NCBI RefSeq assembly: GCF_018327705.1
Contig: NZ_BNEM01000002.1
Span: 4,420,344-4,484,343, forward strand
Direction: 5' to 3'
DNA length: 64,000 nucleotides
From: Catellatospora sp. TT07R-123
GTDB taxonomy: Bacteria > Actinomycetota > Actinomycetes > Mycobacteriales > Micromonosporaceae
Shown: positions 1 to 10,837 of the stretch, piece after piece
Position numbering within the stretch: the first letter of the stretch is position 1
Layout: every line of letters begins with the position of its first letter
Position numbers and translations under genes: made by a program
Notes under the pieces: model-generated
Seen by the model: the letters and a program-made list of their open reading frames with translations, nothing else
Told to the model about the DNA's origin: nothing
Database searches by the model: none

Positions 1-722
1 GCGAGGCCGCCGAACGTGATGTCGCGGCGCTGACCTGGCTGCAGCGGCTCAGCCTGCCGCCGCTGCGGGAACAGACCACCGAGCGACTCGCCTACCTGCT
101 CGAATGGTCGGAGGACCACTTCATCTCGACCCGGCTGTTCGACGCGACCTCCGACGTCGGCGTGCCCACCGTGTACGCGCTGCAGTTCGCCGACCATGAC
201 CCCTGGTACGGGCAGCTCGTCGGCGCCGCGACCGGGCGGAGTCTGGCCGTCGCCGCGGAGAAGGCGGTGCTGGAACTGATCAGCTTCCGCAGCCATCCGG
301 GAACCCCGGCGGCGGTGCCCCGCTCAGTCGAGGAGATCACCGGCGTTCTGGACGGGGCCAGATACATGGGCCAGGTTGAAAGGCGCCACGCGTTCGACTT
401 CCTCGCGACGCCCGCCGCACCGCTCGCCGCCAGGCGCGTGGTGGCCCCGCTGCCACCAGAGCCGGAGGCCGCGTTGGCGGAGCTGGTGGCGCGGCTGGCC
501 GAGGTCTGCGACCAGGCCGTCATCGTGAACATCACCACGCGAGAGCTGCGGGCGTGCGGCACGTCGGCGGTGGCCGTGGTGGTGCCCGAGTTGCAACCGC
601 TGAGCCTGAATCCGTATGCGCAGTTCAAGGCGCATCCGCGCCTATACCGGGGACCGGCCGCGATGGGATACGAGAGTAGGCAGGAATGGGACCTCAATCC
701 CTGGCCGCAACCATTCCCGTAA
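1..722 (+). CDS. YcaO-type azoline-forming cyclodehydratase, 5' end cut by the window
   Basis: The reading frame is open from base 3 and ends at TAA 720-722, so only the C-terminal part (about 240 residues) is present. YcaO enzymes use ATP to activate the peptide backbone and cyclise Cys/Ser/Thr side chains to azolines in RiPP (TOMM) biosynthesis. The assignment rests on the conserved AATGRSL...AVLELISFR-like helix and on the C-terminus HPRLYRGP...NPWPQPFP. That proline-rich PxPxP tail is typical of azoline-forming YcaO proteins and is important for catalysis in the family. The next gene, a cyclodehydratase partner protein, overlaps its end by 37 nt, which supports the assignment and suggests translational coupling. 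The N-terminal ATP-binding residues and the precursor peptide lie outside the window. Confidence 0.85.
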   Translation, partial: EAAERDVAALTWLQRLSLPPLREQTTERLAYLLEWSEDHFISTRLFDATSDVGVPTVYALQFADHDPWYGQLVGAATGRSLAVAAEKAVLELISFRSHPGTPAAVPRSVEEITGVLDGARYMGQVERRHAFDFLATPAAPLAARRVVAPLPPEPEAALAELVARLAEVCDQAVIVNITTRELRACGTSAVAVVVPELQPLSLNPYAQFKAHPRLYRGPAAMGYESRQEWDLNPWPQPFP

Positions 723-1285
723 CCCCTGACTCGCGCCGGCCCTTGGTCACCACCGTCGAGGGCACCTTCGCCGTCGCCGTCCGCGAGGCCCTCGATCGCC
801 ACGGCCTGGACCTCGCCGAGGGGGACGGAGCACAGCTCAGGGAGCTCGCCGCAGGTGGCCGCCTGGTCGTCGTACTGCAGAGCCGTCCCGGTCGACGCCG
901 GTTCGACCAGGTCGACCAGCTCGCTTTCCGACACGGGTGGACATGGCTGCCCGTGGTCAACGACCACCGGGACATCAGAGTGGGACCGCTCGTGGTTCCC
1001 CGAGCCGGGCCCTGCCTTCTCTGCTACGAGAGCCGTCGCCGCCAGCATGAGCGCGCCGCACCGCTGGACGCGATGATCGAGAGCGCCTGGGACGACGGCG
1101 AGATGGCGGGCCCCGAGCTGTTCCTGCCGCACCACGTGACCTTCGCCGCCGCGCAGATCGCCGCCTTCGCCTCGACCGCGGCTCGCGGCGAGTACACGTT
1201 CCTGCGCAAGGACCTTCGCGAGCCGGATCGGTTCGGTCGGGGACTGGTCGAGGCCGTCCACGGCTGCGGGCGCTGCCATGACTGA
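686..1285 (+). CDS. TOMM cyclodehydratase partner protein (short ThiF/Ocin-like, TIGR03882-type)
   Basis: This 199-residue protein starts at ATG 686 inside the ycaO reading frame. It carries the block VGPLVVPRAGPCLLCYESRR and ends in CGRC. The CxxC pair plus a second CxxC is the structural zinc site typical of the partner (F or C protein) that presents the precursor to YcaO. It is much shorter than a full F protein (usually about 350-600 residues), and I see no N-terminal RRE (PqqD-like) peptide-binding domain. The neighbouring gene at 1278 may supply that function. The stop overlaps the next start by 8 nt. The family call is fairly secure; the split arrangement is inferred. Confidence 0.7.
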   Translation: MGPQSLAATIPVTPDSRRPLVTTVEGTFAVAVREALDRHGLDLAEGDGAQLRELAAGGRLVVVLQSRPGRRRFDQVDQLAFRHGWTWLPVVNDHRDIRVGPLVVPRAGPCLLCYESRRRQHERAAPLDAMIESAWDDGEMAGPELFLPHHVTFAAAQIAAFASTAARGEYTFLRKDLREPDRFGRGLVEAVHGCGRCHD

Positions 1286-2576
1286 GGGCGAGCCGTACCG
1301 GCTGCGGACCGGGGTGGTGGCGGGCTGGCTAGGTCCGTCGACCTGGGTGATCGTCCACGGAACACGCCGGATGCGGCTCGAGGTCGGCTCGGCGGCAGCG
1401 GCGCTGGGTCGGGGGCTGATGTCAGGGCCGGTCGACCGCCGATCCGTCCCCGAAGAGGCCCGGGGGCTGATCGGACGGCTGGCCGGACTGGGAGTGCTCG
1501 CGACCACCTCGGAACCGGTGTCGCCTGCGGCGGCCTATGCGGACGCGTTCGCGGGCACCGGTCCACCCGCGCGGCCGGGACGTCTCATCCTGCTCGTGAG
1601 CGACGATCGGCGAGCCGATCAATGCGTCGCGGACCTGTGCGCGGCGGGCCGGGAAGCGATCCGGCTGCCGTTCAGGGACAGCCGGCTCGCGGACCTTTCG
1701 GCTCTGCCGGCGGCCTCGTGTGGGCTGGTGGTCGTCGACGGTGCCGAAACCCCGCCGGGCGACCTGCTGGCAACGTCGTCGGGCGGCGCGCAGGTCACGC
1801 TGGTGCGGTTCGTACAAGCGGGCACCGTGCTGAAGATCGAGCTCGTGGACCGGGGCGGCACAGCACGTCCGGCGTCGCCACCCGATCCGGTGCCGGCCGA
1901 ACAGATGCGGCCCGAGCTGGTAGCGACCGCGTACGCGATCCTCGCCGACTGGCTCGGCGAGCTGGCCGACCACCCCGACTTGGCCTGGCCAGCCGAAGGG
2001 CGGCACGTGGATTTGAGCAGCGGCAACACTCGTACCCGCGGGGAAGCACCCGGCGGATGGCCCCGGGATCGCGACACCCGCAACGCCACCTCGCCCAGAT
2101 TTCCCAGGGCCGCCCTGGCCGAGTCCGCCCGCGGGACTCCGTTCGAGCAGATAGCCGCGTGTCTGGGCGAGGCGGTCGAGGTTGCGCTGCCGCCACAGCA
2201 CGAGCTGTTCTTCGCCCTCTTCGCCCCCGTCGGCGGCCTGCCGGCCGGTTACTTCCGCTGGCACCCCGACTCGCGCACGCTGGTGCAGCTACGGCGGAGC
2301 GTGCCGCAGCGGCGGCGGTTGCTCGATGAGTTCGCGCCGGACGCCGTGGCGATGGTGGCACTGGTCGCCGACTGCGCTGCCGGGGTGTGCGGAGCAGGGC
2401 GCTGGGCCGTCGAGCTCGTGCCGACCCGACGCGGCGTGCGGGTGGAGTCCGTGCGGTGGCGCGCCCGACTGGACCGTGAGCTGGAGCTCCGCCCTGCCGA
2501 AGGCGAGCGGGTGGTCTTCGGCGTCACCCTGTCGCCGGGTAGCCCGCCGATAGCGCTTCTCCGGGAGGATCGATGA
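1278..2576 (+). CDS. unrecognised TOMM-cluster protein, possible RRE-like N-domain and SagB-like C-domain
   Basis: This 432-residue protein is translationally coupled to the partner gene (8-nt overlap). I do not recognise it securely. Residues about 10-75 alternate short strands with a helix pair ending in RLAGLGVLAT, which is reminiscent of PqqD-like RiPP recognition elements. Residues about 100-190 look like a Rossmann-type segment (RLILLVSDD). Residues about 285-400 contain HELFFALFAPVGGLPAGYF and the segment FRWHPDSRTLVQL. These recall the GLPpGvYrYdp...LvrL segment of SagB-type azoline dehydrogenases, although the FMN-binding residues are not obvious. It may be a divergent dehydrogenase or a substrate-presenting scaffold. 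The reading frame is certain; the function is a guess from context. Confidence 0.6.
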   Translation: MTEGEPYRLRTGVVAGWLGPSTWVIVHGTRRMRLEVGSAAAALGRGLMSGPVDRRSVPEEARGLIGRLAGLGVLATTSEPVSPAAAYADAFAGTGPPARPGRLILLVSDDRRADQCVADLCAAGREAIRLPFRDSRLADLSALPAASCGLVVVDGAETPPGDLLATSSGGAQVTLVRFVQAGTVLKIELVDRGGTARPASPPDPVPAEQMRPELVATAYAILADWLGELADHPDLAWPAEGRHVDLSSGNTRTRGEAPGGWPRDRDTRNATSPRFPRAALAESARGTPFEQIAACLGEAVEVALPPQHELFFALFAPVGGLPAGYFRWHPDSRTLVQLRRSVPQRRRLLDEFAPDAVAMVALVADCAAGVCGAGRWAVELVPTRRGVRVESVRWRARLDRELELRPAEGERVVFGVTLSPGSPPIALLREDR

Positions 2577-2619
2577 AGGCCGACAACGGGACACCGACCC
2601 GCGTGGATCGGGTGCCCTC

Positions 2620-3393
2620 GTGACCGAGACCTGGGCCCTGTTCGATCGCCTTGCCGACCGGTACGACCAGGCCGTCCCGTACTTCGCCACCTGTGCCCGG
2701 CAGCTGGTTGACATCGTCGACCCGACGCCGGGATCGCGGGTGCTCGACATCGGCACCGGTCGTGGGGCGATCGCGATCGCCGCCGCGAGCAGAGGCTGCG
2801 AGGTCACCGCGATCGACGGGTCCGCTCGCATGATCGAACTGCTCGCGGCCCGCCATCCAGGGCTGTCGGCGCGGGTGATGGACGCGATGGCGCTCGATCT
2901 TCCCGCTGGCAGCTTCGACCTGGCCTGCGCCGGATTCATGATCCATCTGGTGGCCGACCCGGCTCGGGTCCTCGCCGAGCTGCGCCGGGTGCTTCGGCCG
3001 GGAGGTGCCGTCGCCCTGACGCTGCCCGATCCCAGCCCCGATCCGACGGGCCGCTGGGCGGGCTGCCGTCGGCTGATGGCGACCTTCGCGGCACGGGCCG
3101 GTGGTCTGCGGCCGCCCGACACCCGTCTGGATGTGGCGGCCGCGCTCCGGCAGACGGGCTTCACCGACCTGCGCCGGCTGTCAATCAAGGTTCGGCTACA
3201 GATACCCGACCCGCAGACCTGCTGGCAGTTCGGCCTGTCGCACGGATTCGCCCGCCTGGTCGAGGCACTTTCCGCAGCCGACGCCGCAGAACTGGAACGT
3301 CTGGCACTGGCGGAGTTCGTACGTATGCACGCCGACGGCGGGATCGTCGTCGATCAGGCGGCTGCGGTGCACCTTGCCCGAGTTCCGGGCTAA
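2620..3393 (+). CDS. class I SAM-dependent methyltransferase of the TOMM cluster
   Basis: This 257-residue protein has a standard class I methyltransferase core: motif I VLDIGTGRGAIAIAAA (residues about 40-55), the acidic ribose-binding loop VTAIDGSARMIELL, and motif IV/VI regions SFDLACAGFMIHL and RVLRPGGAVALTLP. The GTG start at 2620 follows the upstream gene by 43 nt on the same strand. It probably tailors the azol(in)e peptide, for example by N- or C-terminal methylation, or acts on a small-molecule part of the product. Neither sequence nor context defines the acceptor. Confidence 0.8.
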   Translation: MTETWALFDRLADRYDQAVPYFATCARQLVDIVDPTPGSRVLDIGTGRGAIAIAAASRGCEVTAIDGSARMIELLAARHPGLSARVMDAMALDLPAGSFDLACAGFMIHLVADPARVLAELRRVLRPGGAVALTLPDPSPDPTGRWAGCRRLMATFAARAGGLRPPDTRLDVAAALRQTGFTDLRRLSIKVRLQIPDPQTCWQFGLSHGFARLVEALSAADAAELERLALAEFVRMHADGGIVVDQAAAVHLARVPG

Positions 3394-3416
3394 CCCAACC
3401 ACGAAGGAGTTCACTG

Positions 3417-5990
<2,574 letters not shown>

Positions 5991-6001
5991 CGGCGCGCCA
6001 C

Positions 6002-6043
6002 CGACGGGTGGGCGAGGCAGTATCCGGCCGCGCCCACCCGTCG
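6002..6043. terminator. bidirectional terminator between convergent pepN and S9 peptidase genes
   Basis: A perfect 13-bp inverted repeat, CGACGGGTGGGCG at 6002-6014 and CGCCCACCCGTCG at 6031-6043, lies in the 54-nt gap between two convergent stop codons. Confidence 0.75.
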
Positions 6044-6044
6044 A

Positions 6045-7883
6045 TCATGCCCCTGCTGCGGCTGTCCTCGCCGCCTCAGGGTTCAGACGCTCGATGAGGA
6101 AGTCCGCCGCGTCGGAACGAGCCTTGATCTGGTTCTCGCTCTTGACGAAACCGTGGCCCTCGTCGGGATAGACGTCATAGCGGACCTCGACCCCGCGCGC
6201 TCGGAGCCGCTCGACGAGCTGATCGCTCTCACCACGGGGGACGCGAGGGTCGTTCGCGCCCTGGAGCACGAACAGCGGAGCCCGAATCTGGTCGACGTAG
6301 GTGATCGGCGAGCGGGACAGGAGCATCTCCGCGTCGGTGTCTGGATCGCCGATGACGTCAGCCACCAGCGCCCGGAAGGCGGGTGGCGTAGCCTCCGCCA
6401 GGGTCACCAGGTTGCTCGGGCCGAACAGGTCGACCCCGGCCGCCCAGTCCATCTCCGGCAACCGGGCCAGGCACGACAGCACGCCGAATGCGCCGTAGGA
6501 AGCCCCGAACAGCCCCAGCCGCGCGGGATCGACCCAGTCCTGCTCGCGTAGCCACTGCGCCGAGGCGGCGAAGTCGCCCAGGTCGCCGCCGCCCCAGTCC
6601 CGGAAGACCAGCTTCTCGTAGGTCTTTCCGTATCCGGACGACCCACGGGCGTTCGGCGCCAGGACCGCGACACCGTGACTGACCAGATACTGGTAGAAGC
6701 CGTCGTAGACGTAGGCAGGACGTTCCTGGTAGACCGGGCCGCCGTGGATCGAGAGCAGCACACCCAGATCGGAGGTGGCCCCGGCCGGGAGGTAGAGATA
6801 GGCAGGAACCTGGCGACCGTCATGCGTGGGATAGTGAACAAGGATGGGATCGACGAACGTCGCCGGATCGGCGACGCCGGGAACGGAGTCGGTGAGCCAC
6901 CGCACCTGCCCGGTGACGAGGTCGATCGCGGCGGCGTTCCACGGTCTGGTCGGCGTGGACAGCAGTACGACGGCGAACGCTCCGTCGGCCGATACCGAGA
7001 TTGCGTCAGCCTGGCCCAGTGGAAGCTCCGGCATGGGCAGGTCCGTTCCGGTGCGGAGATCACGTCCCCTCAGCTGGGAAGCACCGCCGACGTTGACCAC
7101 CCAGACCAGGGTGCGTCCATCGGCGGACAGCGCCACCGCCTCCACATCCCAGTCGGGAGTGTCGATCCAGGTCAGCTCGCCCGAGTCGGCGTCGATGACG
7201 GCGAGGCCGGTGAACTCACGGCCGGCGTTGCTGCGGACGATGAACCCCGAACCGTCGGGCAGCCACGGCCCGAGCCAGTAGGCCGCTACGGCTTCGTCAG
7301 AGGTCAGCCTCTTGGTAGGGCCACCCGAGGCGGGCAGGATGTGCACCACGTGGTCATAGCCTTCCCGCCACAGGGCCATGCTGAGGCGAGAGCCGTCGGG
7401 TGACCAGTGGCCCAAGGCGAGACGACCGTCTCCCTCGTAGATCCGGTTCACCTCGCCGGTGGTCAGATCCCGGACCAGGATGTCCTGATCGGCCCGGGAA
7501 CGGTCGTTGCCCACGTACGTCAAGTACTTGCCATCTGGTGAAACCGGGGCGCCATACCCGAGCGTGAACTGCGCACCCGTCACATCGGTGAGCGGCGTCG
7601 GCTCGCCGCCCTCGGCGGCGATGGCATACAGCTGTGTTCTCTCATCGCCGTTCTGGTCGGCCTGGAAGATCAGAGTTCTGCCGTCCGGGTGCCACGACGC
7701 CTTGCGAACCGTGTGCGTCGAAAAGTCAGTGACTCGCCGTTCCGGACCCCCGACGACCGGACGCACGGTGAGGTTGAACTGGCCGGATGCGTCATCGGCA
7801 TAGGCGATCTGCGAACAGTCGGCAGACAGCGCCAGGATCGGCTGAAACCTTAGCGTGGGCCGGAAATCGCGGTACGAAGGCAT
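6045..7883 (-). CDS. S9 family prolyl oligopeptidase / acylaminoacyl-peptidase-like
   Basis: This 612-residue protein has an N-terminal beta-propeller of WD40-like PD40 repeats (for example KASWHPDGRTLIF and SPDGKYLTYV, residues about 15-330) and a C-terminal alpha/beta-hydrolase. The catalytic triad is visible: Ser462 in GASYG, Asp545 in GANDPRV and His577 in DEGHGF. There is no signal peptide, so it acts on short peptides in the cytosol. It is convergent with pepN and lies within the segment that ends at the tRNA fragment. A role in maturing the cluster's peptide or in self-protection is possible but only inferred. Confidence 0.93.
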   Translation of the reverse strand: MPSYRDFRPTLRFQPILALSADCSQIAYADDASGQFNLTVRPVVGGPERRVTDFSTHTVRKASWHPDGRTLIFQADQNGDERTQLYAIAAEGGEPTPLTDVTGAQFTLGYGAPVSPDGKYLTYVGNDRSRADQDILVRDLTTGEVNRIYEGDGRLALGHWSPDGSRLSMALWREGYDHVVHILPASGGPTKRLTSDEAVAAYWLGPWLPDGSGFIVRSNAGREFTGLAVIDADSGELTWIDTPDWDVEAVALSADGRTLVWVVNVGGASQLRGRDLRTGTDLPMPELPLGQADAISVSADGAFAVVLLSTPTRPWNAAAIDLVTGQVRWLTDSVPGVADPATFVDPILVHYPTHDGRQVPAYLYLPAGATSDLGVLLSIHGGPVYQERPAYVYDGFYQYLVSHGVAVLAPNARGSSGYGKTYEKLVFRDWGGGDLGDFAASAQWLREQDWVDPARLGLFGASYGAFGVLSCLARLPEMDWAAGVDLFGPSNLVTLAEATPPAFRALVADVIGDPDTDAEMLLSRSPITYVDQIRAPLFVLQGANDPRVPRGESDQLVERLRARGVEVRYDVYPDEGHGFVKSENQIKARSDAADFLIERLNPEAARTAAAGA

Positions 7884-8714
7884 GCCCTGATCCTAGCCAA
7901 GCGGAAGTTCAGTCGCAGTCCCGCAAAGTCCATCGGGCTATCCTCAGAGTCCATCAGTTCGCCGGGCACAACCATGGCCTGGCCGGGCTCGGTTCTGGTT
8001 GCGGGCTTCCCGACCTCATCGGTGGCAGAAGCGGCCGCATCAAGTCCGTGGGTCCAGAGGCGTTGTGCGGATCATCGGCATCACTACAGTCTGCATCTGG
8101 CTGCTTGTCAGAGAAGCCGGAAACTCCGCCGGACCATCGCCGACGCGGAACCTGGGCGCACCGTGGTGCCGTCAAGCCGCTCAACAACCAACTCCGACTT
8201 GTCCAACCACAGCGTCTCACCCTGACGCACAAACAGCGCTTGATCGAGAGTGACGGTCAAGCAGCCCTCGTTAGCGATGATCTCTCTAATCATGAGTTCT
8301 CTCGGGGCGACGATCCGGTCTCCGAACAGCTGCATGCTCCGATGCTTGCACCTCAGCCGGTATCACGTCGACCGGCTTAGTGATCGAGTTGCGTGCAGTG
8401 GCGTGCCAGATCGGCGTGCCACAGGCAGCCGTAGGCGGGCACCGGGCGGGCAGATGCCCAGCGTTGACGGCCTAGCGTTTCGGGCATCCCGGACGCAACT
8501 TGGCGGTATTCCCAGCCTGGTGATCATCCTGGGTCGGGCAAGCTGACGGGCGACAAGCGCAGGCAGGCGACCAACGGTTTAGCCGGGCCAGCACAAGATT
8601 GGAAATGGATGCGCGCAAGTCCGAAGCGGACCTCCCGAGACATTCGAATCGCGCATTTGCCCAGTTCAGACACCATATTTAATCGGTTCACGCGGATGGA
8701 TGGCCTCATGTGAT
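7884..8714. other. 831-bp intergenic segment next to the presumed island boundary
   Basis: No recognisable gene is present apart from one weak 75-codon frame (8108-8335, minus). Base composition is visibly less G/C-rich than in the flanking chromosomal genes, and reading frames here have no typical actinobacterial codon pattern. It holds no integrase or excisionase gene. Confidence 0.6.
8108..8335 (-). CDS. hypothetical 75-residue protein, low confidence
   Basis: The translation looks protein-like, with an alternating hydrophobic pattern (ELMIREIIANEG, ALFVRQGETLWLD). However, the possible GGAG sits only one base from the ATG, there is no neighbour in the same orientation, and I recognise no family. 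It could be a remnant of a larger gene of the integrated element. Confidence 0.3.
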   Translation of the reverse strand: MQLFGDRIVAPRELMIREIIANEGCLTVTLDQALFVRQGETLWLDKSELVVERLDGTTVRPGSASAMVRRSFRLL

Positions 8715-8764
8715 GCGGACTTTTAATCCGTAGGTTCAGGGTTCGAGTCCCTGGCGGCCCACCA
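8715..8764 (+). pseudogene. 3' fragment of tRNA-Lys(UUU): presumptive attachment-site scar
   Basis: An intact anticodon arm (stem GCGGA 8715-8719 / TCCGT 8727-8731, anticodon TTT at 8722-8724) is followed by a 5-nt variable loop. A perfect T arm (CAGGG 8737-8741 / CCCTG 8749-8753 around TTCGAGT), the 3' acceptor strand GCGGCCC, discriminator A and encoded CCA (8762-8764) follow. The 5' half is missing: no GGGCCGC acceptor strand and no D arm occur upstream. Tyrosine integrases commonly recombine within the 3' half of tRNA genes and leave exactly this kind of fragment at the distal end of the element. The orientation places the element on the left, including the TOMM genes. Confidence 0.8.
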
Positions 8765-8777
8765 GCACCGCAGGTCA

Positions 8778-8816
8778 CGAAGCCCCCTCGGCACACGGGA
8801 GGGGGCTTCGGCCTTT
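8778..8816 (+). terminator. Rho-independent terminator behind the tRNA-Lys 3' end
   Basis: A 12-bp stem, CGAAGCCCCCTC (8778-8789) with GAGGGGGCTTCG (8799-8810), is followed by a short T run. It is probably the original terminator of the chromosomal tRNA-Lys gene, which supports the right side being ancestral chromosome. Confidence 0.8.
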
Positions 8817-8954
8817 ATATAGGTGCGCACGTCGCGCATGACCGGCGCCTGCGGTCCCCACCCGCGCCCAGTCGCCGCGAATTGGCCGCAGACCGCGATC
8901 ATGCCGCGCTGCGCGGGCCTACCGCCCCCGACTCATGCGCGTTAGGGTGCACCA

Positions 8955-10004
8955 ATGACCGACGGGAGCGCTTCCACTGCTCACAGCGAGCCTGGATCGC
9001 TCACTTCCACGCCGCCGACCCTCGCCGAGGTCGCCCGCGCGGCCGGGGTCTCCATCGCGACCGCGTCGCGGGTGCTCAACAACTCCAGCCGGGTCAGCGC
9101 GGAGGCGTACCAGCGGGTATGCGACGCGGCCAGCCAGCTCGGCTACCGGCGGCACCGGGCGGCGTGGGGTCAGGCGCAGCGGAAGGTGAACGCGTTCGCC
9201 GCCGTCATCCACGCCGGGCACCGGCTGCTGTTCACCGAGCCGTTCTTCGCGCGGCTGATCGGCGCGGCCGAGCTGGAGCTGGCCGCGCACGGCATCCCGC
9301 TGCTGGTCACCACGGTCAGCGGCGGCCTGGTCGAGACCGTCGGGCGATACCTCCAGGGCGGGCACGTCTCCGGCATCATGATCGTCTCCGACCACGGGCC
9401 GCTGCCGCTGTCGGCGACGCTGGCCACGCTGGGCACGCCGGTGACCGTGATCGGGCGCCCGCTGCGGCCGCAGCCGGTGCCGTACGTCGACGCCGACAAC
9501 CGGGGCGGGGCCCGCGCCGCGGTCGAGTACCTGATCTCGAAGGGCCGCCGCTCGATCGCGCACCTGGCCGCGCCGCCCGACACGGGCGTGGGCGCGGACC
9601 GGCTGGCCGGCTACCGGGACGCGATGCGGGCCATCGGCGCCACCGACGCCCCCGTCGCGTACGGGGACTGGAGCCAGGCCTCGGCCGCGCACGCCATGCA
9701 GCGGCTGCTCGACCAGCGGCCACACCTGGACGCCGTCTTCGCCGCCTCGGACGTGATGGCGGCGGGTGCCGTGCGCTACCTGCGCAAGGCCGGCCGCCGC
9801 ATCCCGGAGGACGTCGCCGTGGTCGGCTTCGACGACCACGCCCTGGCCGAGCAGATCCGGCCCGCGCTGACTACGGTGCACCAGCCGGTGGAGCAGATCG
9901 GCACGGTCGCCGCCCGCTGGCTGCTCGCGGCGGTGCGCGGCGAGCCGGTCGGCGACGGGCCCACGGTGCTGCCCACCGAGCTGGTGCTGCGCGACTCCGC
10001 TTAG
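8955..10004 (+). CDS. LacI family transcriptional regulator
   Basis: This 349-residue protein has an N-terminal LacI helix-turn-helix (TLAEVARAAGVSIATASRVLNN, residues about 23-44, split here as TLAEVARAAGVS and IATASRVLNN). A periplasmic-binding-protein-like sensor domain follows (AFAAVIHAGHR..., DAVFAASDVMAAGAVRYLRKAG, VVGFDDHALAEQIRPALTTV). Such proteins repress sugar-use genes until a sugar binds. No sugar operon adjoins it, so its target is unknown; a GH74 enzyme gene lies about 4 kb downstream. Its stop overlaps the convergent phosphatase stop by 3 nt. Confidence 0.92.
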   Translation: MTDGSASTAHSEPGSLTSTPPTLAEVARAAGVSIATASRVLNNSSRVSAEAYQRVCDAASQLGYRRHRAAWGQAQRKVNAFAAVIHAGHRLLFTEPFFARLIGAAELELAAHGIPLLVTTVSGGLVETVGRYLQGGHVSGIMIVSDHGPLPLSATLATLGTPVTVIGRPLRPQPVPYVDADNRGGARAAVEYLISKGRRSIAHLAAPPDTGVGADRLAGYRDAMRAIGATDAPVAYGDWSQASAAHAMQRLLDQRPHLDAVFAASDVMAAGAVRYLRKAGRRIPEDVAVVGFDDHALAEQIRPALTTVHQPVEQIGTVAARWLLAAVRGEPVGDGPTVLPTELVLRDSA

Positions 10005-10720
10005 CCGGTGACCACGTCGGCGACGACGACGGTCACGTTGTCGGGGGCGCCCCCCGCCAGCGCGAGCGAGACGAGCCGGTCGGCGCAGGGCCGCACGTCG
10101 ATGACGCGGGACATGACCTCGGCGATGGCCTCGTCGTCGACCACGTCGGACAGGCCGTCGCTGCACAGCATGAGCCGGTCGCCCGGCCGCAGCTGGAGGG
10201 TGAGGATCGTGGGCGTGAACTCCCGGCCCTGCACCGCCTGGGTGATGATCGAGCGGTGCGGGTGCACCCGCGCCTCGGCCGGGGTCAGCAGCCCGCGTTC
10301 GATCATGGCCTGGACCAGGGTGTCGTCGACCGTCAGCTGGCTCAGCTCGTCCTCGTGCAGCAGGTATGCCCGGGAGTCGCCGACCTGGAGCAGCGTCGCC
10401 CGGCCGTCGTCGAAGAGCACGACCGTCAGCGTCGTGCCCATGCCCTCACTGGCCGGGTCGGCGTCGGTGACCTCGCGGATGCGCGAGTTGGCCTGGGCCA
10501 GCCGGGCCAGCAGCGCCTCGGCCGGGTCGCCCTCGGCGGGCTCGCCGTCGAGCGGGGCGAGCTCGTTGATGACGATGTGGCTGGCGACCTCGCCCGAGGG
10601 TGAGCCGCCGATGCCGTCGGCGACGGCGATCAGCCGACGGCCCGCGTACGCCGAGTCCTCGTTGTTCTCCCGAACCAGGCCAGGATCGGTGACGGTCACG
10701 GCGCGCAGGATCAAGCTCAT
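10001..10720 (-). CDS. PP2C-family Ser/Thr protein phosphatase
   Basis: This 239-residue protein starts at MSLILRAV. The start is preferred over the much longer open frame upstream, which only runs antisense to the LuxR gene. PP2C motifs are in order: VRENNEDSAY (metal-binding Glu/Asp), LIAVADGIGG (DGxGG), GMGTTLTVVL, LLQVGDSRAYLL, LMLCSDGLSDVV and GAPDNVTVVVA. The compact single domain matches the soluble Stp/PstP type catalytic core without a membrane anchor. It dephosphorylates Ser/Thr, often opposing Hanks-type kinases. No kinase gene is nearby. Confidence 0.93.
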   Translation of the reverse strand: MSLILRAVTVTDPGLVRENNEDSAYAGRRLIAVADGIGGSPSGEVASHIVINELAPLDGEPAEGDPAEALLARLAQANSRIREVTDADPASEGMGTTLTVVLFDDGRATLLQVGDSRAYLLHEDELSQLTVDDTLVQAMIERGLLTPAEARVHPHRSIITQAVQGREFTPTILTLQLRPGDRLMLCSDGLSDVVDDEAIAEVMSRVIDVRPCADRLVSLALAGGAPDNVTVVVADVVTG

Positions 10721-10837
10721 GGTGTCTAGCCTGCCTATCGCGAGGGGACTTGTCTTTAAGCAGATGTACGTATCTTGCCTCGCTCGGCACGCGACACGCC
10801 CGGCGGCCGCACTGCGCCCTCCTCGTATTGTGTGGCG

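Noticed and set aside
2573..2623. A 16-codon frame (MKADNGTPTRVDRVPS) chained by ATGA and GTGA to its neighbours, considered as a leader or precursor peptide
   Set aside because: It has no Cys and no plausible azole core and is too short for a leader peptide. It is more likely a translational-coupling by-product between two genes.
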